Source: Planctomycetaceae bacterium | GTDB taxonomy: Bacteria > Planctomycetota > Planctomycetia > Planctomycetales > Planctomycetaceae | DNA length: 9,284 nucleotides | Direction: 5' to 3' | Assembly (NCBI GenBank): GCA_015487825.1 | Contig: WFOZ01000083.1 | Coordinates: 1-9,284 of the forward strand | Part shown: piece after piece, positions 1 to 8,386 of the stretch | Layout: every line of letters begins with the position of its first letter | Position numbering within the stretch: the stretch's first letter is position 1 | Position numbers and translations under genes: made by a program | The notes under the pieces: generated by a model | Told to the model about the DNA's origin: nothing | Databases searched by the model: none | What the model saw: the letters and a program-made list of their open reading frames with translations, nothing else

Positions 1-405
1 ATATCCGTCTGCGACTATTTCAACTTCCCCTTTTCCTTTGGCAATTTCCTTGGCAGCCATTTTTTCAAAGTCAGTTTTGGGCCGATGTCCGATACTCATC
101 GCCTTCATGTTGACGGAAATCCAGTTCGCTTCTGCATTCGTTTTTTGCTTAATGACTTCAAAGACATCTTCCAGTGCGCGAGCTGGCACGACGGCCCGCT
201 CGCCATGGAAATAGTGATCATGCACGATCTCCAATGTTGCAAGGTAGATATCGTGCATCAACTTTGCGTCCTTGCGTGCAGCCTCCACCGAAATACGATT
301 CTGCTCGGTAGATTCAGAGCCGTTCTCTTGTTCTCCGCTGAATGCAGCCGTCATTCCCAGAGTCATGCAGGCGATGACCGATGCCATAAACCACTTTATC
401 TTCAT
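1..405 (-). CDS. Secreted Tll0287-like (DUF3365) domain protein, C-terminus cut by window edge
   Basis: An open frame of 135 codons runs from ATG at 405 to the left edge with no stop, so the gene is partial. The start is supported by AAGGGG seven bases upstream and a signal peptide: a short basic start (MKIK), a hydrophobic stretch to about residue 20, then a probable cut near AFS/GEQ. The mature part reads ARKDAKLMHDIYLATLEIVH, then YFHGERAVVPARALEDVFEV, WISVNMKAMS and HRPKTDFEKMAAKEIAKG. I recognise this pattern as the Tll0287-like/DUF3365 domain, a PAS-like extracytoplasmic sensor or haem-associated fold. In planctomycetes such proteins are often about 200 residues and end with a CxxCH-type motif; that part would lie beyond the window, so haem binding cannot be judged. 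It acts outside the cytoplasm, and its substrate or signal is unknown. It is divergent from the large propeller gene, and I see no functional link between them. Confidence 0.8.
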   Translation of the reverse strand, partial: MKIKWFMASVIACMTLGMTAAFSGEQENGSESTEQNRISVEAARKDAKLMHDIYLATLEIVHDHYFHGERAVVPARALEDVFEVIKQKTNAEANWISVNMKAMSIGHRPKTDFEKMAAKEIAKGKGEVEIVADGY

Positions 406-412
406 TATTCTG

Positions 413-418
413 CCCCTT
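413..418 (-). promoter_or_regulatory. Ribosome binding site of the DUF3365 gene
   Basis: On the minus strand AAGGGG lies seven bases before the ATG at 405. The divergent gene at 923 uses the same AAGGGG core at nearly the same spacing, which supports both start choices. Confidence 0.6.
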
Positions 419-447
419 TTTGTCCAATTTGTATTGTTTTGCCGCCA

Positions 448-477
448 GTTATAACATGGAACCCCCTGTGGTGTAAA
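448..477 (-). promoter_or_regulatory. Sigma-70-type promoter for the DUF3365 gene
   Basis: On the minus strand TTTACA (472-477; five of six bases match TTGACA) is followed after 18 bases by TATAAC (448-453; five of six match TATAAT). A TG one base before the -10 box gives it an extended -10 form. The transcript would start near 441, leaving a leader of about 36 bases with the AAGGGG site in it. This is read by eye. Confidence 0.45.
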
Positions 478-597
478 TATTCTTCATGCTTTACGACTAA
501 TTTTGAGAAAATGTTCTTAACATTGCCAAAACAATAACTGTCCGTTTTACGGGAAACGATGCTGAACCGAATCACTGTCACAAAATTCAAACCGATT

Positions 598-628
598 GGA
601 TGGCTCAGACGCATCGCGTCTGAGTTGC
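598..628 (+). repeat. Intergenic hairpin repeat, family 1, copy 1
   Basis: CTCAGACGC (604-612), a three-base loop ATC, then GCGTCTGAG (616-624) form a perfect 9-bp stem, which G-T wobbles can extend outward by two pairs. The flanks GGATGG on the left and GTTGC on the right recur in inverted orientation at 741-773, so this is a repeat and not a lone palindrome. It lies over 170 bases from the nearest gene end and has no T-tract, so a terminator role is unlikely. A REP-like element is the best guess. Confidence 0.75.
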
Positions 629-740
629 CCCGCAACAGGAAGCCGAGAATGTGGTTTCCGACGAAGAAAAAGCATGAAACAGTAAAAAAGAAGGGGAGAT
701 TATTGTCCCGGCAGAGTGTCTGATAAGGCTTCTTGTGACT

Positions 741-773
741 GCGTCACCCAGACGCGATGCGTCTGGGCCATCC
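741..773 (-). repeat. Intergenic hairpin repeat, family 1, copy 2 (inverted)
   Basis: CCCAGACGC (747-755), loop GAT, then GCGTCTGGG (759-767) form a perfect 9-bp stem. Read on the minus strand, the element is GGATGGC, CCAGACGCATCGCGTCTGG, then GTGACGC. It matches copy 1 except for one stem base pair (C-G here, T-A in copy 1, changed on both sides) and small differences in the right flank. The two copies face each other, so the whole block from 598 to 773 has inverted ends like a REP pair or a small non-coding mobile unit. Confidence 0.75.
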
Positions 774-813
774 CAAAGATACGACAGTTATTATTTGATC
801 GATGCTTAACGTA

Positions 814-819
814 TATAAT
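814..819 (+). promoter_or_regulatory. Candidate -10 box for the propeller gene
   Basis: A perfect TATAAT lies about 104 bases before the ATG at 923. The region at -35 (TTATTT at 791-796 with a 17-base spacer) matches the consensus poorly. A perfect TTGACA at 849-854 lacks a -10 box at 16-18 bases. The promoter is plausible but unproven. Confidence 0.3.
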
Positions 820-910
820 GATGCAATATCAGCTATTTTGTCTGACTCTTGACATTTTATCTTATTAAAACCATCCTGAATATTCCGCTGCATTATTTTC
901 ATGAGATCTA

Positions 911-916
911 AAGGGG
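911..916 (+). promoter_or_regulatory. Ribosome binding site of the propeller gene
   Basis: AAGGGG lies six bases before the ATG at 923. It sets this start, which also gives a clean signal peptide; the ATG at 901 is out of frame. Confidence 0.65.
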
Positions 917-922
917 ACAACA

Positions 923-3900
923 ATGCGACACGCTACCCGGCTTTACGCGAAACAGGTTTTCTCTTTGGCTTTCTTTGTGGCATGCTTCTGTCTGTTGATG
1001 AACCAGCAGGCGGTTGCGCAGGATGCAGAAGCTGCATTGGCGAATAAAATTATTAGTGAAACTGGCGTGACGGGTGGCTTGATTGTTCATTTCGGTTGCG
1101 GTGATGGCAAACTGACGGCGCGGCTGAGAGTTAACGACAGCTATCAGGTGCATGGGCTTGATGCGAATCGTAGTCATGTTGAAAACGCTCGCAAACATAT
1201 CCAGTCTCTCGGATTGTACGGCGAGATTTCTGTTGAACATTACAGCGGGAACAAACTCGGTTATGTTGACAATATGGTCAATCTGTTTGTCACTGAAAAC
1301 CTGGGTGATGTGAGCATGCAGGAAGTTTTGCGAACGCTGACACCTAATGGTGTTGCCTACATCAAACAGGGAAACCAATGGAAGAAAACGAAGAAGCCAC
1401 GTCCTGCAGATATCGATGAGTGGACGCACTTCATGCACGATGCCACCGGCAATTCTGTGGCTCACGATCGTGTGGTTGGCCCCCCGCGACATTTGCAGTG
1501 GATTGGTTCACCTCGCTGGTCCCGGCATCACGACCGCATGGCGAGTATGAGTGCGCTCGTTTCGGCATCGGATCGTATTTTTTATATTATGGATGAAGGT
1601 TCCCGCACTTCGATTCAATTGCCTCCCAAATGGAAAGTGGTTGCCCGCGATGCCTTCAATGGTACTCTTCTCTGGAAACGGGACATCGATTCCTGGCACA
1701 ACCATTTATGGCCTTTGAAGAACGGACCGACACAACTGGCGCGTCGTCTGGTTGCGATTGATGATAAAGTTTTTGTGACACTTGGCATCAAGGCACCGTT
1801 GACTGCCCTCGATGCGATTACCGGTAAGACATTACTGACTTACAAAAACAGTGGTTCAACAGAAGAGATTATCTTTTCGGAAGGAAAACTTTTTCTGGTC
1901 GTTAATAAGGGAGAGAATGTGATGACAACATTTACTCCCGAAAAAAATGTGGGCGACCAACAGCGGGTGCGCAAGCCAGATTATCAATGGAATCAGCAGC
2001 CGCGGCAGATCATGGCGTTTGATGCAGATACCGGGAAACAACTCTGGTTCAAAGAAACCCGCGTTGCACCCATCACGTTGGCTGCCACGAATCAGGAAGT
2101 TTTGTATTACGATGGCGAACAGGTCGTTTGCCTGGATCGCAATGACGGCAAGGAAATCTGGAAAGCCGCTGCCCCGAGGCGTTCCCAGATGACGATGAAT
2201 TTCGGCCCGAAACTTGTCATCTATGAAGATGTTGTGCTGTTTGCAGGAGGTGATCGATCCATGCGGTCGTTCTCGCTGGAGACTGGCAAAGAGTTATGGA
2301 AAGCGCATCATGATAAATCGGCTTATGATTCCCCCGAAGACTTACTGGTTGTGGGAGGATTAGTCTGGTCCGCCCCGACGACAGCGACCAACGATTCCGG
2401 CGTGTTCACGGGACGCAACCCAAAAACAGGAGAGGTGAAAAGTACATTTCCTCCCAACGTCAAAACGTATTGGTTCCATCATCGCTGTTACATGGCGAAA
2501 GCGACGGATCGATTCCTGCTGCCTTCGAGAACAGGGATTGAATTTGTTGATTATAAAAAGAAAGACTGGAACATTAACCACTGGGTGCGCGGCGGTTGCC
2601 TGTATGGCATTATGCCCTGCAACGGATTGGTCTATACGCCGCCTCACGATTGTGCCTGTTACCCGGAATCAAAACTGTTCGGCTTGAATGCTCTTGCTGC
2701 GGAATCAGATTCTCTCAAACTTCCCAAGAATATTCCCGATACAGGACGTCTTGAAAAAGGTCCAGCGTTTAAGGCGATGAGCGTTCAACAGGTAGCAAGT
2801 TCTGAACAGGAAAACTGGCCGACATTCCGGCACGATTCAGCACGATCCGGCACGACTGAAACAGACGTACCAGCCGAGCTGAAACAAGCCTGGAAAAGCA
2901 AGCTTGGCGGGAAACTGAGCGCGTTGACAATTGCTGAGGGAAAACTTTTCGTAGCACAGGTTGATAAGCATACGCTCTTTGCGCTCGATGCAGATTCCGG
3001 GGAGCCGATCTGGAGTTACACAGCGGGCGGACGCATCGACTCGCCGCCCACTTATTTTGATCGTCGTGTGATTTTCGGTTCTGCAGATGGTTGGGTCTAT
3101 TGTTTACGCTCACAGGATGGAGCTTTAATCTGGCGGTTTCGAGCCGCGCCGGTGGAACGTAAGCTGATGGCTTTTGAACAGATTGAATCTGTCTGGCCCG
3201 TGCATGGCAGCATTCTTGTTCAACAGGGAAAGGCTTACTTTGTTGCAGGGCGGTCGAACTTTCTTGATGGTGGTTTGCGCTGGTTCAAGCTGGATGCCAG
3301 AACCGGCCAGAAATTAACCGAAGTTGTGATTGATGAACGTGATCCTGAAACAAAAGAAAATATCCAGTCTCGGGTACAAATTCTGAACATGCCCGTGGGA
3401 CTGCCCGATATTCTTTCTGGTGATGGCGAAAACATTTATATGCGTTCCCAACAATTTGACCAACAGGGAAACCGCATCAATCTGGGACCACACTCTGGCG
3501 AGCCGGCTGTGCAAGGGGCAACGCAGGCAGGAGATACCCGGCATCTGTTTGCACCGATGGGCTTTCTGGATGATACCTGGTTCCACCGTTCCTACTGGGT
3601 TTATGGTCGCAGTTTTGCCGGAGGGCATTCGGGGTATCATCAGGCGGGAAAATACACGCAATCAGGTCGAATTCTTGTTCATAATGATGAAAGGATTTAT
3701 GGCTTTGCACGCAAATCGCAATATTATCGCTGGACAACAATCATGGAGCATCATCTGTTTGCAGCAGATAAACAGGCTCCCAAAGTTGATCCCAGATTAC
3801 TGCGGCGAGGAAAAGGAAAACCGACTTCTCAAATCGCAATCAAAAATTCGGAGAGCCTCAATCCGACCGGTAAACCGCTGACAGTGGAAGCGTGGGTGAA

Positions 3901-4831
3901 AGCTGAAAAGCCAAACGGGACCGTGATTGCGCGTGGCGCAAACGTCAACGGTTATGCAATTATCATCAACAAAGGAGTTCCCGGTTTTCTTGTTCGCTCG
4001 AAAGAGAAGCTCTATTCTGTTTATGGAAAGCAGAAAATTGTTAAAAAGTGGACACATCTTGCAGGCTGCCTGACGGCGGATAAAAAACTGAAACTTTACG
4101 TGAATGGCAAATTGGTTGCAGAAGCCCAAGCAGAGCGGCTCATCGCTGCTGAGCCATTACAGGGGATGGAAATTGGAGCGGATGCAGGCTCTGCTGTCGG
4201 AAATTATAAAAGTCCATTTGCTTTTACCGGTTTAATTGATGAAGTCAGAATCTATCATCGGGCCCTCTCGGCAGAGGAAATTCAATCCCATTTTGAAAAA
4301 CCGGGCCAGCCGATCAAACCAGAAGAACAACTCGTTTATGCCTGCTCGTTTGAGAAAGGGCCAGCCGATGCGTCCGGCAATAAAAATCGTGGAAAGATAA
4401 CCGTTGCCAAATCGGTCGCTGGAAAATTCGGTAAAGCGATGAAGTTTACCGGCGGCAACACAGGCGGCCCCGGCGGCGGTTACAGGGTGGAACATCTCTG
4501 GACAGAAGATGTTCCTTTGTTTGTACGGGCGATGTTACTTTCCGGCGAAAAACTGTTCATTGCTGGTCCTCCTGATCTGATCGATGAAGAAAAAACATTC
4601 ACGCAAATCGTCAATAAAGATAACAGCGTCGATAAACAACTGATCGCCCAGGACGCAGCTTTGCGTGGAGAACAGGGAGCCATTCTGCAGGTGATCTCCA
4701 CAACCGATGGAAAACGGCTGGCCAGTTATCACTTAAATTCGATCCCAACCTGGGACAGCTTCAGTGCAGCCCATAAAAAACTGTACTTCTCTACCATCGA
4801 TGGAGAGATCATCTGTTACGGAAAGAAATAA
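923..4831 (+). CDS. Exported PQQ-type beta-propeller protein with methyltransferase-like head and LamG insertion
   Basis: The protein has 1302 residues. A signal peptide comes first: basic residues 1-10, a hydrophobic core at about 12-26, and a likely cut after AVA at 32. Residues 40-150 resemble a class I SAM-methyltransferase Rossmann fold, with a glycine-rich VHFGCGDGKLT (55-65), HGLDAN (77-82) and LRTLTPNGVAYIKQG. Nine PQQ-propeller blade motifs follow: ALDAITGKTLLTYK (295), AFDADTGKQLW (365), CLDRNDGKEIW (403), SFSLETGKELW (449), ALDADSGEPIW (687), CLRSQDGALIW (727), related ones near 244 and 789, and VISTTDGKRL (1257). A fresh propeller seems to start at NWPTFRHDSARSG (631). Residues 975-1125 are a LamG/concanavalin-like domain (LTVEAWVKAE, KLKLYVNGKLVAEA, FTGLIDEVRIYHRALSAEEI), placed before the last blade. 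The protein should act outside the cytoplasm, perhaps binding polysaccharide. Its substrate and any use of PQQ or SAM are unknown, and propellers of this type often bind no cofactor. Confidence 0.85.
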   Translation: MRHATRLYAKQVFSLAFFVACFCLLMNQQAVAQDAEAALANKIISETGVTGGLIVHFGCGDGKLTARLRVNDSYQVHGLDANRSHVENARKHIQSLGLYGEISVEHYSGNKLGYVDNMVNLFVTENLGDVSMQEVLRTLTPNGVAYIKQGNQWKKTKKPRPADIDEWTHFMHDATGNSVAHDRVVGPPRHLQWIGSPRWSRHHDRMASMSALVSASDRIFYIMDEGSRTSIQLPPKWKVVARDAFNGTLLWKRDIDSWHNHLWPLKNGPTQLARRLVAIDDKVFVTLGIKAPLTALDAITGKTLLTYKNSGSTEEIIFSEGKLFLVVNKGENVMTTFTPEKNVGDQQRVRKPDYQWNQQPRQIMAFDADTGKQLWFKETRVAPITLAATNQEVLYYDGEQVVCLDRNDGKEIWKAAAPRRSQMTMNFGPKLVIYEDVVLFAGGDRSMRSFSLETGKELWKAHHDKSAYDSPEDLLVVGGLVWSAPTTATNDSGVFTGRNPKTGEVKSTFPPNVKTYWFHHRCYMAKATDRFLLPSRTGIEFVDYKKKDWNINHWVRGGCLYGIMPCNGLVYTPPHDCACYPESKLFGLNALAAESDSLKLPKNIPDTGRLEKGPAFKAMSVQQVASSEQENWPTFRHDSARSGTTETDVPAELKQAWKSKLGGKLSALTIAEGKLFVAQVDKHTLFALDADSGEPIWSYTAGGRIDSPPTYFDRRVIFGSADGWVYCLRSQDGALIWRFRAAPVERKLMAFEQIESVWPVHGSILVQQGKAYFVAGRSNFLDGGLRWFKLDARTGQKLTEVVIDERDPETKENIQSRVQILNMPVGLPDILSGDGENIYMRSQQFDQQGNRINLGPHSGEPAVQGATQAGDTRHLFAPMGFLDDTWFHRSYWVYGRSFAGGHSGYHQAGKYTQSGRILVHNDERIYGFARKSQYYRWTTIMEHHLFAADKQAPKVDPRLLRRGKGKPTSQIAIKNSESLNPTGKPLTVEAWVKAEKPNGTVIARGANVNGYAIIINKGVPGFLVRSKEKLYSVYGKQKIVKKWTHLAGCLTADKKLKLYVNGKLVAEAQAERLIAAEPLQGMEIGADAGSAVGNYKSPFAFTGLIDEVRIYHRALSAEEIQSHFEKPGQPIKPEEQLVYACSFEKGPADASGNKNRGKITVAKSVAGKFGKAMKFTGGNTGGPGGGYRVEHLWTEDVPLFVRAMLLSGEKLFIAGPPDLIDEEKTFTQIVNKDNSVDKQLIAQDAALRGEQGAILQVISTTDGKRLASYHLNSIPTWDSFSAAHKKLYFSTIDGEIICYGKK

Positions 4832-4835
4832 CTCA

Positions 4836-4871
4836 GTGAGGCTGGAGCATCACTTATGTGATAACCCTCAC
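4836..4871 (+). terminator. Stem-loop just after the propeller gene stop codon
   Basis: Five bases after the TAA, an outer stem GTGAGG (4836-4841) pairs with CCTCAC (4866-4871). Inside it, ATCAC (4849-4853) and GTGAT (4858-4862) pair around a TTAT loop. The position suits a transcript 3' end, but no T-tract follows and the outer and inner stems are separated by an uneven internal loop. A factor-independent terminator is only possible; it may be an RNA-stabilising hairpin. Confidence 0.35.
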
Positions 4872-5107
4872 AATTCGAAGATATTCCGCAGGCTTTGTGG
4901 CTTTACGTCAACTCTGCCGGTTAACAGATTTGTTCTCGTTGATGTCTCTTTCCCTGCTGAAATTATCAGCGACTTCCTCGTGAGATTAGATTCTTGCAGA
5001 GATTCATTTTATACTACAGGCTTCAATGATCGTTAAGGTTTTAATGATCTCGCAAAACGAAAAGACATAACATGACGGTATGAAATGAGTTAAGCAGAAA
5101 TTGGCCT

Positions 5108-5152
5108 GTTTTTCATGTGGCGGCTTTTCAAATCCGCCGTATTATATTGCCG
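5108..5152 (+). repeat. Intergenic hairpin repeat, family 2, copy 1
   Basis: GGCGG (5119-5123) and CCGCC (5134-5138) form a stem, and TTT/AAA can pair inside it across one C-T mismatch. G-T wobbles can extend the stem outward. The flanks GTTTTTCATGT on the left and TATATTGC on the right recur, slightly changed, at 7217-7257. That shared flank shows that the two are related elements and not chance hairpins. Confidence 0.6.
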
Positions 5153-5171
5153 GTTCATTTTTTGATAACAA

Positions 5172-5185
5172 CCCGGCTGTCCGGG
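5172..5185 (+). other. Small hairpin upstream of glgB
   Basis: CCCGG, a CTGT loop and CCGGG form a perfect 5-bp stem about 85 bases before the ATG at 5271. No T-tract follows. It would lie in the glgB leader if transcription starts near 5022. Its role is unknown. Confidence 0.25.
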
Positions 5186-5270
5186 ATGACTCAGAGGATG
5201 ACGGACAATTTTGTATGGTCAACCGGTTTGCGATTCAAAGAATTTAGAGAGTCTTTCTGGCGAGCCCGAG

Positions 5271-7208
<1,938 letters not shown>

Positions 7209-7216
7209 GCAGTAGG

Positions 7217-7257
7217 GTTTTCCTGTACGATGGCTTTCCAAAGCCCTCTTACATTGC
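7217..7257 (+). repeat. Intergenic hairpin repeat, family 2, copy 2
   Basis: GGCTTT (7232-7237) and AAAGCC (7240-7245) form a perfect 6-bp stem. The flanks GTTTTCCTGT and TACATTGC match those of the element at 5108-5152 (GTTTTTCATGT and TATATTGC). It starts nine bases after the glgB stop and could affect the transcript end there, but no T-tract follows. Confidence 0.6.
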
Positions 7258-7309
7258 TTTGCTGAGTACTTTGAGGAAATTCAATTAATTCAACTTCCAA
7301 AGCATACCG

Positions 7310-8356
7310 ATGAGTAATCACATTTTTCAGCGATACGATATCCGGAAAGATTACTCATGGAATTATCAGCATGCTCCAGATCCCGTCGATTGTTCTGTCT
7401 CTGAAGTCCCGGGCCGTTGGCAATTTTTGGAGAAACCGATCGCCTCACCTTTGGGGATTTCTGCCGGACCACTTCTGAATGGAAAATGGATTCTCTACTA
7501 TTCGAAACTCGGCTTCGATATATTAACGTACAAAACCGTTCGCAGTATTGAAAGAGAATGCTACAGGTTACCGAATTTAACCCCGGTGAGGAATAATCAA
7601 TTAACAGGAGACGAACAGGAAGTTCCTGTCTCACCCGAAATGAAAGGGAGTTGGGCCGTCTCGTTTGGCATGCCTTCCCAAGCTCCCGATGTCTGGCGAA
7701 AAGATATTGAATGGACAAGAAACAACTTGCGAAGCGATCAACTCCTTTCGGTCTCCGTAGTCGGAACTGTTCAACCGGGCTGGTCACTAAGTGATCTTGC
7801 TGAAGACTACGCCCGTTGTGCAGCCTGGGCAGTTGAAAGTGGAGCTGACTGCATCGAAACCAATTTTTCCTGTCCGAATGTCGTCACACAGGACGGGCAG
7901 TTATATCAACAGTGCGAGTCTGCCTCGCTGGTTGCACAAGCCGTGCGGCAAGCTATCGGCACAACACCTTACGTTATCAAAATTGGTCATCAACCGGATC
8001 GTGCTGCTTCTGCTGAATTATTAAAATCGGTTGCTCCATTTATCAATGGACTGGCAATGACAAACAGTATTGCTGCCAGAGTAAAAGATTCGTCGGGCCA
8101 GCTTATGTTTGACGGACAGCAACGCGGGATTTGTGGCGATGGAATTCGATCTGCATCGATTGATCAGGTGCGGTTGTTTTCACAGCTGATTGAAGAGTAC
8201 AAATTCAACCTGAAAATCGTCGGCGTCGGCGGTATCCACTCCGCTTCACACGTGAAAGAGTATTTAAACGCCGGTGCAGAGTCGGTGCAGTTGGCGACTG
8301 CGGTGATGCTCAACCCTGAAATCGGAATACAGATTCGAAACGGACTGACTGTTTAG
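7310..8356 (+). CDS. Dihydroorotate dehydrogenase family FMN oxidoreductase
   Basis: The 348 residues fold as an FMN-binding TIM barrel of the dihydroorotate dehydrogenase family. Visible motifs are PLGISAGPLLNGKW (47-60) and TYKTVRS (73-79), which match the conserved FMN and Lys region; ETNFSCPNV (183-191) with C188 at the place of the class 1 catalytic cysteine; VIKIG with K224; AMTNSI (249-254); and the phosphate-binding GVGGI (305-309) with SVQLATA (325-331). It would oxidise dihydroorotate to orotate in pyrimidine synthesis if it is a true PyrD. The N-terminal 45 residues and the insert at 95-115 are unlike the standard enzyme, so it may be a paralogue with another substrate. No signal or membrane helix is seen, so it is probably cytoplasmic. 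The start is the only ATG after an in-frame TAA, but no good ribosome binding site precedes it. It follows glgB by 101 bases across a repeat, so the two need not share a transcript. Confidence 0.85.
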   Translation: MSNHIFQRYDIRKDYSWNYQHAPDPVDCSVSEVPGRWQFLEKPIASPLGISAGPLLNGKWILYYSKLGFDILTYKTVRSIERECYRLPNLTPVRNNQLTGDEQEVPVSPEMKGSWAVSFGMPSQAPDVWRKDIEWTRNNLRSDQLLSVSVVGTVQPGWSLSDLAEDYARCAAWAVESGADCIETNFSCPNVVTQDGQLYQQCESASLVAQAVRQAIGTTPYVIKIGHQPDRAASAELLKSVAPFINGLAMTNSIAARVKDSSGQLMFDGQQRGICGDGIRSASIDQVRLFSQLIEEYKFNLKIVGVGGIHSASHVKEYLNAGAESVQLATAVMLNPEIGIQIRNGLTV

Positions 8357-8386
8357 CTGTGTTGTGCCCGTTTGTTCGGCTCAGAT

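Larger units (their letters stand above)
406..922. other. Divergent intergenic region, 517 bases, with two inverted repeats
   Basis: This stretch separates two divergent genes. The left 75 bases hold the ribosome binding site and promoter of the minus-strand gene. The centre holds two inverted copies of a hairpin repeat (598-628 and 741-773) about 110 bases apart. The right 150 bases are AT-rich and hold a TATAAT box and the ribosome binding site of the plus-strand gene. Open frames crossing it in either strand lack ribosome binding sites and recognisable sequence, so I see no gene here. The part between the two repeats shows no further structure that I can name. Confidence 0.7.
4832..5270. 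other. Intergenic region between the propeller gene and glgB
   Basis: This gap of 439 bases holds a stem-loop at its left end (4836-4871), a TATACT box at 5010-5015 with a weak TAGATT 17 bases before it (4987-4992), and two direct copies of AATGATC at 5025-5031 and 5043-5049. A copy of the second hairpin repeat family lies at 5108-5152 and a small CCCGG/CCGGG hairpin at 5172-5185. The TATACT box is the only promoter candidate I see for glgB, and it is weak. No convincing gene lies here. Confidence 0.6.

Noticed and set aside
85..537. A 150-codon open frame on the plus strand
   Set aside because: It is antisense to the DUF3365 gene, whose start, signal peptide and family pattern are clear, and no ribosome binding site precedes it.
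405..635. A 76-codon minus-strand frame in the divergent gap
   Set aside because: It runs through a hairpin repeat and the promoter of the DUF3365 gene, and its product has no recognisable features.
849..854. A perfect TTGACA as the -35 box of the propeller gene
   Set aside because: Nothing like TATAAT lies 16-18 bases downstream (CATCCT at 872-877), so it is probably a chance match.
923..991. Lipoprotein signal at C21 of the propeller protein
   Set aside because: The FVAC is inside the hydrophobic core and lacks the usual Leu and small residues; a standard signal peptide cut after AVA at 32 fits better.
908..1492. A 194-codon open frame on the minus strand
   Set aside because: It lies opposite the start of the propeller gene, which has a signal peptide, a ribosome binding site and recognisable domains; the minus-strand product matches no family I know.
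4764..5036. A 90-codon plus-strand frame crossing the end of the propeller gene
   Set aside because: It starts inside the propeller gene in another frame, has no ribosome binding site and covers the 3' stem-loop.
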